A stretch of 62,202 nucleotides of DNA, from the NCBI GenBank assembly GCA_014381925.1, contig JACNKR010000050.1, positions 1-62,202 on the forward strand. The letters are read 5' to 3'. Positions within the stretch are counted from its first letter, which is position 1. The number at the start of each line of letters is the position of its first letter. Below, in pieces: positions 38,477-48,260 of this stretch. A program made the position numbers and the translations under genes. Below the pieces are notes generated by a model. It was not told the DNA's origin, did not search any database, and saw only the letters and a program-made list of their open reading frames with translations. The stretch comes from Fidelibacterota bacterium. GTDB lineage: Bacteria; Fidelibacterota; Marinisomatia; SCGC-AAA003-L08; GCA-2689995.

Positions 38477-39223
38477 TTGAATACATTAATTTCAATTATT
38501 ACACCTATGTATAATTCTGAGAAATATATTGAAGAAACAATTATTTCGGTAATTAATCAAACTTATCAAAATTGGGAAATGATTATCGTTGATGATAATT
38601 CAAATGATAATAGTATTAAGATTGTTAATAAATTTAAAAATGAAAAGAGAATTCGTTTAATAAAAACAAATAATAATAATGGTGCTGCAGTTACAAGAAA
38701 TATTGCAATTAATAACTCTACTGGTAGATTTATAGCATTTCTTGATAGTGATGATTTATGGGATGAAAATAAATTAATGATTCAAATAAATCATTTGATT
38801 GAAAATGATATTGCTTTTTCATTTACAAAATATGATAGGGTTTCAGAAAATGGTTTTAAAATGAATGGTAAACGACAGTTCAATTTAGAACCATCTTTTA
38901 ATTTTTTAATTTCTAATTGTGTAATTGGGTGCTTAACTGTTATGCTCGATAAGGAAAAATGTGGAGAAATAAATTTCCCATTAATTAAAAAAAGGCAAGA
39001 TCATGGTTTATGGTTAACTCTCTATCAAAATGGTATTAAACCATATGGTATTAATAAATATTTAGCAAAATATAGGGTTCGAAACAACTCCATATCGAGT
39101 AATAAATTTTATGCGTCAATTTATCAATGGAAATTATATCGAGAAATTATGAAATTTAATTTTTTCCCATCAATTAAATATATTATTATATATCTCATAA
39201 CAGGAATAAAAAATAGAATTTAA
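38477..39223 (+). CDS. Family 2 glycosyltransferase
   Basis: This is an inverting GT-A glycosyltransferase using a nucleotide-sugar donor. The N-terminus ISIITPMYNSEKYIEETI, then MIIVDDNSNDNSI and GAAVTRNIAINNSTGRFI, the DXD-containing AFLDSDDLWDENKL and a later KRQDHGLWLTLY (the acceptor-site ED/QDH motif) are all typical. The 248 residues are on the short side but complete. It starts with TTG at 38477, four bases after the Wzy-like gene. The donor and acceptor are unknown. Confidence 0.92.
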   Translation: MNTLISIITPMYNSEKYIEETIISVINQTYQNWEMIIVDDNSNDNSIKIVNKFKNEKRIRLIKTNNNNGAAVTRNIAINNSTGRFIAFLDSDDLWDENKLMIQINHLIENDIAFSFTKYDRVSENGFKMNGKRQFNLEPSFNFLISNCVIGCLTVMLDKEKCGEINFPLIKKRQDHGLWLTLYQNGIKPYGINKYLAKYRVRNNSISSNKFYASIYQWKLYREIMKFNFFPSIKYIIIYLITGIKNRI

Positions 39224-39229
39224 TTATTT

Positions 39230-40840
39230 ATGCAATTATTAATTAATCAATTACAAAATATATCCGAAGAGAATTTTCATTTTTTTCATTTTTTAATTCC
39301 ATTTACATTGACGATGATTGTGATGCCCATTGGAGTTAAAATATTAACTTTTTATAAAATAATGGATATCCCTAATTCAAGAAAAGTACATACAGATCCA
39401 ATTCCAAGTACAGGTGGTATTTTAATTTTTTTCTGTTTTTTACTATCAGCAATATTATTAATCCCCTTTCAAAGTTTAATTCCTGCATATATAATTGGGA
39501 GTAGCTTTTTAGTTTTTATTGGTTTAATGGATGATATAAATCCAATATCACCATATGTAAAATTTATGACACAAATTTTAGCAGGTTTTATTTTTATATC
39601 CATTACAAAAATTACTTTTATCATTCCTGGATTTGAAAATTCTATATTCATATCGTTTATTATTACATTATTTTTCATTGTTGCAGTTACAAATTCATTA
39701 AATTTAATAGATGGAATGGATGGACTTGCATCTGGGATTTCTATTATTATTTTAACAGTTATTTCCATTCAAACGGGATTCCAACATAGCCTACTATCAA
39801 TCATCTTAATATCTTGCATCTTTGGTTTTTTAAGAGCAAATACTTTTCCAGCCATGATTTTTATGGGAGATAGTGGAAGTTATTTTTTGGGTTACTCGAT
39901 TGCAATATTTATTTTAATTATGTATAATAATACAAATATAAATATGCTGAATATTCCTATTATTTTAGGTATTCCCTTTATTGATACAACTTGGGTTTTT
40001 TTTAAAAGACTTCTTAACAGACAAAATATCTTCACACCAGATAAAAACCATATTCACCATATATTACAACGATTTAATATTCAACATAAAAATGTAGTTT
40101 TCTTGCTTTATTCAATTCAAGGGATTTTCGCAATATTATTTTTAAGCATAAATAATTCATTTCATTTGAGTAATTTTCTTCCATTATTAGTCATTATTCC
40201 ATTATCATTACAACATATATATCTAATTTTCAGAGATGATATTAAGTCTATTAAAGATTTCACAGGCAAGCTCTATCATAATGTATTCAAATTTATTCCA
40301 TGGATAAAATATGTTTATATTCCTTTTTTTATATTTAATTTATGCATTTTATATTTTATTTTAACAAAAACATCAATTGAATTAGAGAAAGGGCATATTT
40401 ATATGATTATTTTATCTATGATTTGTGCCTTTATGTTTATTTTAGATAATAATTCCGGACGAACAAATAATGTAAGTATAGGAATGATTTTATTAACCTG
40501 GTTAAGTTTTTATTTTTCAAAAACAGAAGCATATCAATTATTTCCAATAAACCCAGATATAGTACTAACATTATTGGGAATAGGTGTGTTAATGTCAATT
40601 TTAGGGTTATTTAAAACACATCATATATTTGATAGTCCAACAGAGTATCTTACCATTATTCTCCTATCGCTAATATTTCTATTCCCTAATATTCATGAAT
40701 TAAATAGAACCGGTTTTCATTTAATCTTTTTATTCTTAGTTTATAAAGTGTTACTTCAAAGCCGTTTAATAAAAAAATATAATATCATTTATTGGATTAA
40801 TTTTATATCATTATGTACATTAATTATTCGAAATATTTAA
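39230..40840 (+). CDS. Polyprenyl-phosphate GlcNAc-1-phosphate transferase (WecA/MraY family) with C-terminal extension
   Basis: This enzyme starts repeat-unit assembly by placing a sugar phosphate on undecaprenyl phosphate. Motifs on the cytoplasmic loops are KVHTDPIPSTGGILIF, GLMDDINPISPYVKFM, NSLNLIDGMDGLASGI, FMGDSGSYFLGYS, and PFIDTTWVFFKRLL with DKNHIHHILQRF. WecA enzymes are usually about 350-370 residues. This one has 536, with an extra 150-190 residues of predicted membrane helices after the catalytic core. The role of the tail is unknown. The end overlaps the Wzi-like gene by 28 bp. Confidence 0.88.
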   Translation: MQLLINQLQNISEENFHFFHFLIPFTLTMIVMPIGVKILTFYKIMDIPNSRKVHTDPIPSTGGILIFFCFLLSAILLIPFQSLIPAYIIGSSFLVFIGLMDDINPISPYVKFMTQILAGFIFISITKITFIIPGFENSIFISFIITLFFIVAVTNSLNLIDGMDGLASGISIIILTVISIQTGFQHSLLSIILISCIFGFLRANTFPAMIFMGDSGSYFLGYSIAIFILIMYNNTNINMLNIPIILGIPFIDTTWVFFKRLLNRQNIFTPDKNHIHHILQRFNIQHKNVVFLLYSIQGIFAILFLSINNSFHLSNFLPLLVIIPLSLQHIYLIFRDDIKSIKDFTGKLYHNVFKFIPWIKYVYIPFFIFNLCILYFILTKTSIELEKGHIYMIILSMICAFMFILDNNSGRTNNVSIGMILLTWLSFYFSKTEAYQLFPINPDIVLTLLGIGVLMSILGLFKTHHIFDSPTEYLTIILLSLIFLFPNIHELNRTGFHLIFLFLVYKVLLQSRLIKKYNIIYWINFISLCTLIIRNI

Positions 40841-42336
40841 TTTTATCATTATTATTTTGTTGTACTTTGATTTTTACTCAAGGTATATCAAATCAATTCT
40901 CTATTAATTCTAAAATTAATAATGAAGTGGTTTCTATTTTAAAATATGAAATATCACCAAATCTTTATAGGTATCCTTTTAGACAAATAAAACCGATGAA
41001 GAAACCGATGAATGTGTTAAAATATTTTAATAATAAATTACAGTTATATCCAATTTTAGGGTTAAGATATTCAACTTCTGGATTTGAAATGATCCCAGAA
41101 ATATCTCCGACTATTTGGATTACTCCAGGAATTAATTTAAATTTGATAGTACCTGTAATATCACCCTATTCAGGCGTTTTTTTTCAAGCATGGGGTAGTT
41201 TTTATAAACATTCTGCATATTTTATAGATAAAAGCAGTTTTGAATTAGATGGTTTAAAACCATTTGAATTTAATCCTCAATATTCAATGGAATATTTTAC
41301 AAAAACGAAGGAACCTGAATGGGGAGTTGATTTTGATGAAGGTCAAGGTGGGGTTGCACTTTTTAGTAATAAATTTGAAGTTTATTTTGGGAAATTCAAA
41401 TCTTCAATAGGACCATTTTTAAGAGGTAATTTAAGTTTATCATTAAAATCGCCAAGCTATCCTCAATTTAAAATAAGTTATAAAGAAAATGATTTTTTTG
41501 AATTTACATGGGTAATTGGTGAATTGATTTCTGAAATTCCAGATTCAAATTTATCAATTGCATATAATAATAGCTCATCAATTGTACGATACCCATGGAT
41601 AAAGCGAGGAATTATTCAACATCGATTTGATTTTTTCCTATCAGAAAATATTAGAATTGGTTTGTATGAACAAATTCTTTATGGTGCAAGAAATTTACCT
41701 TGGCAGTATTTAATTCCTATTATGCCATATTGGTCAGCACAACATGCAATGGGGGATGTTGATAACCTACAGATGGGTTTAGATATAGATTGGCTACATC
41801 AAAAAGGGCGAACAAACTTTGCATTTTATGTTGATGAATGGGCGCCATTTGATACTTTTGATAAAAATAATCATCATAATTGGATCGCTTTTCAAATCGG
41901 GCATACTCAATTACTTACAATAAAAAATGAATTATTTTATTTTAGATGTGAAAATGCATTAATAGCTCCACAGATTTATGAACATAAATTCCCAATTAAT
42001 GAAAATTATAATCAAGGGTATCCGCTAGGATATTGGTCAAAAGGTGATTCTTTTGATTTTTGGGTTGTATTGGCATGGATTAATGAAAGTAAATTTTCAC
42101 CTCGTGCAGAATTTGAATATACAATTTTGGGTGAACCAAAATATGAAATTGGTCGTAAATTTTTAGATAATTCAAATTATAGTAAAAAGAAGATATCAAT
42201 CGTTTGTGAGTATAATTTAAGTGATATTATTAAAATAGATTTAAATTTTTCAAAATTTCAATTAAATGATTTTGAAAATAAAAAGTTAGTATATTTGGAT
42301 ACTACAATTAAATTTAAGTATAATATTTCATATTAG
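40813..42336 (+). CDS. Outer-membrane beta-barrel protein, Wzi-like
   Basis: This is a probable outer-membrane barrel with an N-terminal signal peptide (LILSLLFCCTLIFTQG). The 507 residues are rich in alternating aromatic and charged beta-strands. The stretch PYWSAQHAMGDVDNLQMGLD and the following WLHQKGRTNFAFYVDEWAPF resemble the Wzi capsule-assembly family, which binds exported polysaccharide at the surface. The last residues (TTIKFKYNISY) form an aromatic-terminated strand as usual for barrels. It starts inside the end of the WecA-like gene (28-bp overlap). The Wzi link is moderate. Confidence 0.62.
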   Translation: MYINYSKYLILSLLFCCTLIFTQGISNQFSINSKINNEVVSILKYEISPNLYRYPFRQIKPMKKPMNVLKYFNNKLQLYPILGLRYSTSGFEMIPEISPTIWITPGINLNLIVPVISPYSGVFFQAWGSFYKHSAYFIDKSSFELDGLKPFEFNPQYSMEYFTKTKEPEWGVDFDEGQGGVALFSNKFEVYFGKFKSSIGPFLRGNLSLSLKSPSYPQFKISYKENDFFEFTWVIGELISEIPDSNLSIAYNNSSSIVRYPWIKRGIIQHRFDFFLSENIRIGLYEQILYGARNLPWQYLIPIMPYWSAQHAMGDVDNLQMGLDIDWLHQKGRTNFAFYVDEWAPFDTFDKNNHHNWIAFQIGHTQLLTIKNELFYFRCENALIAPQIYEHKFPINENYNQGYPLGYWSKGDSFDFWVVLAWINESKFSPRAEFEYTILGEPKYEIGRKFLDNSNYSKKKISIVCEYNLSDIIKIDLNFSKFQLNDFENKKLVYLDTTIKFKYNISY

Positions 42337-42348
42337 TTTGGAGAAAAA

Positions 42349-43614
42349 GTGTTACCATTAAAGTTTATTAGAGAAAATATTGAATTCGTTAAGTCTAAAA
42401 CAAAATCTAAAAACACTGAAATAGATTTTGATATTATATTAAATTTAGATTTGACTCGTAGAAAATTAATTAATAGTGTTGAAAATTTAAAATCTGACCG
42501 AAATTCATTCTCTAAAAAAATTGGGAAGTTAAAAAAAGAAGGTAAGGATGTATCAGAAGTATTAATAAATATGAAAAATACATCAACAGAGATAAAAGAT
42601 TTAGATATTCAATTAAAAGAAATAAATAATAAATTAGATAATTTATTACTATATATCCCTAATTTATGTCATGAAAGTGTTCCGACTGGTAATTCTGAAA
42701 ATGATAATTTGCTAATTAAAGAGTGGGGTGAAATTCCTAAATTTGATTTTAAACCTAAAGATCATTTAGAGTTAGGTGAAAACTTAAATTTATTTGATTT
42801 TAAAAGAGCATCTAAAATGTCGGGAACAGGATTCCCATTATATGTCGGGAAAGGAGCAAAATTAGAACGAGGAATTATTCAATTTATGCTTGATTTGCAT
42901 TCAGATGAACATGGTTATACTGAATTATTCCCTCCTTTTTTAACAAATAGAGAAGCGACACAAACTACAGGTCAACTTCCTAAATTTGAAGAAGATATGT
43001 ATTATATTCCATCAGATGATTTATTCTGTATTTCTACTGCTGAAGTACCTGTTACAAATATTCATAAAGATGAGATACTAAAAGAAGATGAATTAACAAA
43101 AAAATATGTCGCTTATAGTGCGTGTTTTAGAAGAGAAGCTGGAAGTTACGGAAAGGATACTCGCGGACTATTGAGAGTTCACCAATTTAATAAAGTTGAA
43201 TTAGTTAAATTTACAAAACCTGAAGAATCATACAATGAATTAGAAAAATTATTACAAAATGCAGAAAAAGTTCTTCAATTATTAAATATTCCATATCGAA
43301 TTGTAACTTTATGTTCTGGTGATTTAAGCTTTTCTGCTGCAAAATGCTACGATATTGAAATTTGGGCCTCAGGAACCAACAAGTGGTTAGAGGTATCAAG
43401 TTGTAGTAATTTTGAATCCTTTCAAGCAAGAAGAGGGAATATTAGATATAGAAATAATGAAACAGGTAAATTAGAATTTGTTCATACAATAAATGGCTCA
43501 GGTGTTGCAACCCCAAGACTTGTTGCTGCTTTACTGGAAAATAATCAAAATGAAGATGGAACAATCACTATTCCTAAAGTTCTTCATCGATATTTGAATA
43601 TGACCCAATTATAA
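42349..43614 (+). CDS. serS: Seryl-tRNA synthetase
   Basis: SerS charges tRNA-Ser. The N-terminal coiled-coil arm (about residues 25-100) is followed by the class II core: motif 1 region GFPLYVGKGAKLERGIIQFM, motif 2 with CFRREAGSYGKDTRGLLRVH, and motif 3 with NGSGVATPRLVAALLENNQ. The 421 residues are normal. The start is GTG at 42349, with GGAGAAAAA immediately upstream as a ribosome binding site. It lies 12 bp after the polysaccharide locus, within the same plus-strand run. Confidence 0.96.
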   Translation: MLPLKFIRENIEFVKSKTKSKNTEIDFDIILNLDLTRRKLINSVENLKSDRNSFSKKIGKLKKEGKDVSEVLINMKNTSTEIKDLDIQLKEINNKLDNLLLYIPNLCHESVPTGNSENDNLLIKEWGEIPKFDFKPKDHLELGENLNLFDFKRASKMSGTGFPLYVGKGAKLERGIIQFMLDLHSDEHGYTELFPPFLTNREATQTTGQLPKFEEDMYYIPSDDLFCISTAEVPVTNIHKDEILKEDELTKKYVAYSACFRREAGSYGKDTRGLLRVHQFNKVELVKFTKPEESYNELEKLLQNAEKVLQLLNIPYRIVTLCSGDLSFSAAKCYDIEIWASGTNKWLEVSSCSNFESFQARRGNIRYRNNETGKLEFVHTINGSGVATPRLVAALLENNQNEDGTITIPKVLHRYLNMTQL

Positions 43615-43619
43615 ATTCA

Positions 43620-44336
43620 TTGTTACATATTCTTCGTTCCAGTTGGCTATATTTAAATGGATTTATTTCTGTATTAATTTTTGGTGTAATAATATTATTT
43701 ATAGGTCTTTTCGATAAAAAGAAAAATATTACAGGTATATTTGTCCGTATATGGGGGCAATGGATGTGTAAATCAAGTGGTATAAATATTTCTATTGAAG
43801 GACTGGATTTTTTAACTCAGAAAAATCAATATATTTTTATTGCAAATCACGAAAGCTTGCTTGATATTCCTGTTGTTTTAAGTCAAATCCCTTTTAATAT
43901 AATATTTTTAACAAAAAAAGAATTATTTCCAATCCCCTTGTTTGGCTGGGCAATGCATTCAGCAGGTATGATTCGTGTTGATAGGCAAAATAAAGAAAGG
44001 GCTAAAAAATCAGTTAAACAAGCATTAACATCCTTGAAAGATAAAAATATTAATGTGCTAGTTTATCCAGAAGGAACACGATCCAGCCCTGGAAAATTAC
44101 TTCCATTTAAAAAAGGTAGTTTTATATTGGCTATTCAATCTGGATTACCAATTGTACCTATTACAATATTGAATACAGGTTTGAATCTTCCCAAAAGAAA
44201 ATTAATACTAAATAAACAAATTGATATAAAATTAATTATTCATGAACCAATAAAAACAAAAAACCTTGATCCTGAATATGATAAAGACCGATTAGCAAAT
44301 TTAACATATAATATTATTAATAAAGACTTAAAATAG
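43620..44336 (+). CDS. plsC: 1-acyl-sn-glycerol-3-phosphate acyltransferase
   Basis: PlsC makes phosphatidic acid from lysophosphatidate at the inner membrane. An N-terminal hydrophobic anchor is followed by FIANHESLLDIPVV (H-x4-D), FGWAMHSAGMIRVDRQN, VYPEGTRSSPGKLLPFKKG and the GLPIVPITILNTG region. The 238 residues are typical. The start is TTG at 43620. gpsA, which supplies the glycerol phosphate, lies about 39 kb away on the same strand. Confidence 0.92.
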   Translation: MLHILRSSWLYLNGFISVLIFGVIILFIGLFDKKKNITGIFVRIWGQWMCKSSGINISIEGLDFLTQKNQYIFIANHESLLDIPVVLSQIPFNIIFLTKKELFPIPLFGWAMHSAGMIRVDRQNKERAKKSVKQALTSLKDKNINVLVYPEGTRSSPGKLLPFKKGSFILAIQSGLPIVPITILNTGLNLPKRKLILNKQIDIKLIIHEPIKTKNLDPEYDKDRLANLTYNIINKDLK

Positions 44337-44351
44337 GTTATATTATTATAG

Positions 44352-45422
44352 ATGTATAGTGTATTAAATGAATATAGATTTGTCTCTGATTCTGGATTTA
44401 AATATACCAATATTCCAGAAAGCTTTATACATAATCAATGGAAAGAAATGTCATCTAAATTAATTACGACTAATTTAGGAGATATTACAGTTCTATTTCC
44501 TGGAGAGCAGAACAACTCTGCAGGCCCTGATTTTTTAAATTCTATTATTCGTTTACCAAATGGAAAAATATTAAAAGGTGCTGTTGAAATTCATGTAAAT
44601 GGAAATGACTGGAAAAGACATCAGCATCATTTAAATCCAAATTATAATAATATTTTATTACATGTTTCATTATCATTACGAAATAATACATCTTCTGCAA
44701 TGTTTGAAGGATATTTTAACATTAATAAGGTAACCCCAATATCATTATCACCATGTAAAAATTCAATAATTAAAATTGATAAATTAAAAAAAATATTATA
44801 TGATTTAGCTGAAATTAGATTCCTTTTAAAAGTAAATGAATTAAAAATGCAAAATAAAACGGAATTGATATTTAAGATATTTTCATTTTTACATTTTAAC
44901 CGACAATTAGATGATATCAAAATTATTGCAAATAAATTTATTAAATTAAGATCAGAAAAGTTATCAAACGAAAGAATAATAATAAATTTGAAAAACATGG
45001 TACATTCTATTAATTGGCAAGGAGGTCGGTCTCCCAATATTTTTCAGTTAAATAGAATTCCAAATATAGTTTATACAATTGAATATTTGAATATGTTAAA
45101 TAACTTAAATGAAATAAATCTTTTTCATTTTTTACAATTTCTTAAAAATAAAAATTCATTTAAATTAGCTGGCCATCAATTTAATATTGAACTTTATATT
45201 AATATAATTATACCATTTATCATGAGTAATTATAATAATAATAAATTTAATCATTGGAAAAAAATCAAATCTCCTCATTATGGAAAAATAGACAAAATTT
45301 TAAAAAAATGGAATGTGGATATCCGTTTAAACATTGCATTAACTCAAGGAATTATATTTTTAGAAAAATCTTATTGTTCTTCACGTTTATGTGAAGATTG
45401 TCCATTATTTATTAATTCCTAG
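44352..45422 (+). CDS. DUF2851 family protein
   Basis: This conserved protein of unknown function belongs to a family widespread in Bacteroidota and related phyla. Recognisable family stretches are FPGEQNNSAGPDFLNSIIRL, KGAVEIHVNGNDWKRHQHHL and YNNILLHVSLSLR. The C-terminus has clustered cysteines, CSSRLCEDCPLF, which might bind a metal. The protein has 356 residues and no signal peptide. The gene lies between plsC and a transglycosylase gene. The N-terminal EIH/DW-x-x-H pattern has led to guesses of nuclease-like folds, but none is proved. Confidence 0.85.
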   Translation: MYSVLNEYRFVSDSGFKYTNIPESFIHNQWKEMSSKLITTNLGDITVLFPGEQNNSAGPDFLNSIIRLPNGKILKGAVEIHVNGNDWKRHQHHLNPNYNNILLHVSLSLRNNTSSAMFEGYFNINKVTPISLSPCKNSIIKIDKLKKILYDLAEIRFLLKVNELKMQNKTELIFKIFSFLHFNRQLDDIKIIANKFIKLRSEKLSNERIIINLKNMVHSINWQGGRSPNIFQLNRIPNIVYTIEYLNMLNNLNEINLFHFLQFLKNKNSFKLAGHQFNIELYINIIIPFIMSNYNNNKFNHWKKIKSPHYGKIDKILKKWNVDIRLNIALTQGIIFLEKSYCSSRLCEDCPLFINS

Positions 45423-45460
45423 TGTTGTTCTATGTGTTTTATACTTCTTAATTTTAAGGC

Positions 45461-47116
45461 TTGAAAATCTCTGCAATTTTATATATTTTATTGTTCTCTT
45501 TTGCACTTAGTATGCCTGATACGAATTTAGTTTACTTAAATCAATTGAGAATAGACTCAACGATTATTCAAACAACAGATAAGCCGGCATATAATACTCA
45601 GCTTGAAATAAGTATGGATTCATTATTTATTGATGATGAATTATTTGATTTACGAATTTCAGATGCGAAAGAAATGTTCTCTGAAGCAATTATTGCTGAT
45701 CTTACAAGTGATACAATGAATGCCGGATATCAATTTGAATTATTATTTGAACTCCTTTCTGATTTAGAAATGTTAAGCTTAGAAGATGAATTTCAAAATT
45801 TAGAATTTAATACGCTTCTTACGGCGGCTATAAATTATTATGAACATCAGAGTCAAAGTATTGATAAAACTGAGTCGGGTCTTTCAGTAGCAGTTTTAAG
45901 AGATAGGCTCAATGATTTTGTTTATTCGCAAACACTTGAAGATTTAGAATATGTTGAAGAAACAATTGAAGTAATACCTGGACATGTACCAATTACATAT
46001 AATCGTAAAGTGGCAAGTATTATTAAATTTTTCACTCATCAAGGAAAAAAATCTGTTCAAAAATGGCTAGATAGATCTGATAGGTATAAAGAAATAATGC
46101 TTCCAATTCTTGAAGAAGAGGGAGTTCCTTCAGAATTATTTTATCTTGCAATGATTGAAAGTGGATTAAACCCTATTGCAATGTCTTATGCAAATGCAGC
46201 AGGGTTCTGGCAATTTATTGCATCAACCGGTAAGGCCTATGGACTTAAAAAGAATTGGTGGGTTGACGAGCGAAGTGATTTTGAAAAATCTACTCATGCT
46301 GCCGCAAATTATTTAAAAGACCTTCACGATGAATTTGGTGATTGGTATCTTGCTTTTGCCGCATATAATTGCGGGGAAGGACGAGTAAGAAGAGTGATAA
46401 AACGACATGGAACGAGAGATTATTGGAAACTCACATCGCTCCCTGCAGAAACTAGAAATTATGTACCCAATATAATGGCCGCTATTTTTGTTGCAAAAGA
46501 TCCTGCTAAATATGGTTTTAGAGTAAAACCCGAACCTAAAATTGAATGGGAAATAAAAAATGTAAATAAATCTGTATTATTAAAGGATTTAGCCGTTTGT
46601 GCGGGAACAACTGAAACTATTTTATCATTATATAATCCTGAGTTAAGAAGAAATATTATTCCGCCAATTGAAAAAAATAAATTTTATCCTCTTCGGTTGC
46701 CATTAAATTCAAATAGCCATTTTGATTCATTATATGCATTATTGAAAGAAAAAAAAGTTGATGAAGTTGTTTTTGAAACACATCGTGTGCGAAGAGGTGA
46801 AAGTTTATGGTTAATAGCAAAAAAATATAATATAAGAATTCAAGATATTGTTGATGCAAACCGATTGCAAAAAACAAGATATATTAAACCTGGTCAACGA
46901 TTACAAATCCCTGTTTCTGGCTATGAAAGTGTTCGTAATAAATCGATCAATAAATCAGGTAAAAAGAAAATTTATTATACAGTTAGATATGGTGATACAT
47001 TGGGTGGAATAGCGCGGAAATATTATACTTCTGTACGAAAGTTAAAAAATTGGAATGGATTACGATCTGATTTTTTACGCCAAGGTCAAAAACTTATTAT
47101 TTGGACAAAATCATAG
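45461..47116 (+). CDS. MltD-like membrane-bound lytic murein transglycosylase with LysM domains
   Basis: This enzyme cleaves the glycan strands of peptidoglycan to 1,6-anhydro muropeptides. A signal peptide (ILYILLFSFALS) precedes a long N-terminal region. The SLT catalytic domain follows, with LFYLAMIESGLNPIAMSYAN containing the catalytic Glu and AAGFWQFIASTGKAYGL, WYLAFAAYNCGEGRVRRVI and NYVPNIMAAIFVAKDP. Two LysM repeats lie near the C-terminus, beginning HRVRRGESLWLIAKKY and YTVRYGDTLGGIARKY. The protein has 551 residues. The start is TTG at 45461 with AAGG just upstream. The layout matches MltD. Confidence 0.92.
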   Translation: MKISAILYILLFSFALSMPDTNLVYLNQLRIDSTIIQTTDKPAYNTQLEISMDSLFIDDELFDLRISDAKEMFSEAIIADLTSDTMNAGYQFELLFELLSDLEMLSLEDEFQNLEFNTLLTAAINYYEHQSQSIDKTESGLSVAVLRDRLNDFVYSQTLEDLEYVEETIEVIPGHVPITYNRKVASIIKFFTHQGKKSVQKWLDRSDRYKEIMLPILEEEGVPSELFYLAMIESGLNPIAMSYANAAGFWQFIASTGKAYGLKKNWWVDERSDFEKSTHAAANYLKDLHDEFGDWYLAFAAYNCGEGRVRRVIKRHGTRDYWKLTSLPAETRNYVPNIMAAIFVAKDPAKYGFRVKPEPKIEWEIKNVNKSVLLKDLAVCAGTTETILSLYNPELRRNIIPPIEKNKFYPLRLPLNSNSHFDSLYALLKEKKVDEVVFETHRVRRGESLWLIAKKYNIRIQDIVDANRLQKTRYIKPGQRLQIPVSGYESVRNKSINKSGKKKIYYTVRYGDTLGGIARKYYTSVRKLKNWNGLRSDFLRQGQKLIIWTKS

Positions 47117-47117
47117 T

Positions 47118-47948
47118 ATGAATTTTAAATTTATCTTACTGATATTAAGTATTTTAATATTTTCAGGATGTGATATTACAAAAGATAATCCCCTAATCGG
47201 TTTAGTTGAAATCAATGGCGCGATATTAGAATCAGAAGAAATTGTAAAAAATTTGAATTATTTTTATTTAAGAGATGATATCAATGGGATTTTGGTTAGG
47301 GTAAATTCACCAGGTGGTGGGGTCGCGGCAAGTCAGGAAATATACCAAAAAATTAAAAATATTAGAGATCGTTCAAATAAACCAATTATTATTTCCATGA
47401 GTAGTATGGCTACTTCAGGAGGATATTATGTTTCAATTGGTGCTGATTCTATTGTTGCAAACCCAGGCTCTATTACGGGTTCAATCGGTGTAATTATGGG
47501 TTATCCTACTGTTGCTAAATTAATGGAAATAATTGGTGTTGATTATACAACTATAAAAAGTGGTGATTTTAAAGATTCAGGATCCCCTTTTAGAAAAACA
47601 TCAAAAAGTGATAATGATTATTTCAATGAAGTTGTACTTGAATTATTTGATCAATTTAAGTCCGATGTTGCATTTGAAAGAAATTTATCTGAAGATAAAA
47701 TAAAAGAATTAGCTCAAGGGCAAATATTTTCAGGGCGACAAGCATACAACAATGGTTTGGTAGATCGAATTGGTACATTTGAGGATGCAATCTGGCTAAT
47801 TGGTAAAATGGCTGGATATACATCACGTCCTACCTTAATTCGCATACCAGAAAAACAACCTAGTTTAATCAATGCAATTATGAGTGAAATTAAAGTAAAT
47901 TTAGGTCTAAATTTTTTACATGCAATTCCTGAATATAGTTTTAATTAG
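47118..47948 (+). CDS. sppA: Signal peptide peptidase SppA-type protease, probable lipoprotein
   Basis: This S49-family serine protease degrades cleaved signal peptides. I start at ATG 47118 because the residues before it duplicate the upstream gene's end in another frame. From this start the N-terminus is a lipoprotein signal with lipobox FSGC. Family motifs are VEINGAI, RVNSPGGGVAASQEIYQKI, SMSSMATSGGYYVSIGADSI with the catalytic Ser, NPGSITGSIGVIMGY, and KSGDFKDSGSPFR with the catalytic Lys. The 277 residues correspond to the short single-domain SppA of Gram-positives and Archaea, not the double-length E. coli enzyme. Confidence 0.92.
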   Translation: MNFKFILLILSILIFSGCDITKDNPLIGLVEINGAILESEEIVKNLNYFYLRDDINGILVRVNSPGGGVAASQEIYQKIKNIRDRSNKPIIISMSSMATSGGYYVSIGADSIVANPGSITGSIGVIMGYPTVAKLMEIIGVDYTTIKSGDFKDSGSPFRKTSKSDNDYFNEVVLELFDQFKSDVAFERNLSEDKIKELAQGQIFSGRQAYNNGLVDRIGTFEDAIWLIGKMAGYTSRPTLIRIPEKQPSLINAIMSEIKVNLGLNFLHAIPEYSFN

Positions 47949-47957
47949 AGGGTAGAT

Positions 47958-48251
47958 ATGACAAAAGCAGATATAGTAGAGGAAGTATCAAAGCAAACTG
48001 GATTTACAAAAGTAGAGACAGATTATATTCTTAACACTATTTTGGATACAATAAAAAAATCACTTGAAAAAGGTGATAGAATCGAAATAAGGGGTTTTGG
48101 AAATTTTATAGTTAAACATTTAGCTGGAAAAGAAGCTCGAAACCCAAAAACAAATGAAAAAATATGGGTGAAGGAACGATTTGTACCTAAATTTAAGGCT
48201 TCTAAATTGTTAATTGACTCAGTATACAAATCTCAATTAAGAGGATTTTAA
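47958..48251 (+). CDS. HU/IHF-family DNA-binding protein
   Basis: This small nucleoid protein bends DNA as a dimer. The 97-residue product starts MTKADIVEEVSKQTGFTKVE and contains the family arm and core RIEIRGFGNFIVKHLAGKEA, followed by RNPKTNEKIWVKERFVPKFK. The arm has the NPKT pattern with the intercalating Pro. The ATG at 47958 has GAGGGT upstream. Its stop (48249-48251) overlaps the ribosome binding site of the next tiny gene, so the two are likely coupled. Confidence 0.93.
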   Translation: MTKADIVEEVSKQTGFTKVETDYILNTILDTIKKSLEKGDRIEIRGFGNFIVKHLAGKEARNPKTNEKIWVKERFVPKFKASKLLIDSVYKSQLRGF

Positions 48252-48260
48252 GGAGGCAAA

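Noticed and set aside
39469..39768. 99-residue open frame on the minus strand
   Set aside because: It is the antisense of the WecA-like membrane segments, with no ribosome binding site or family match.
44642..45037. 131-residue open frame on the minus strand
   Set aside because: It lies fully inside the DUF2851 gene, is composition-driven and has no recognisable domain.
47055..47117. Longer start of sppA
   Set aside because: The extra 21 residues precede a perfect lipoprotein signal that begins at 47118 and overlap the transglycosylase end.
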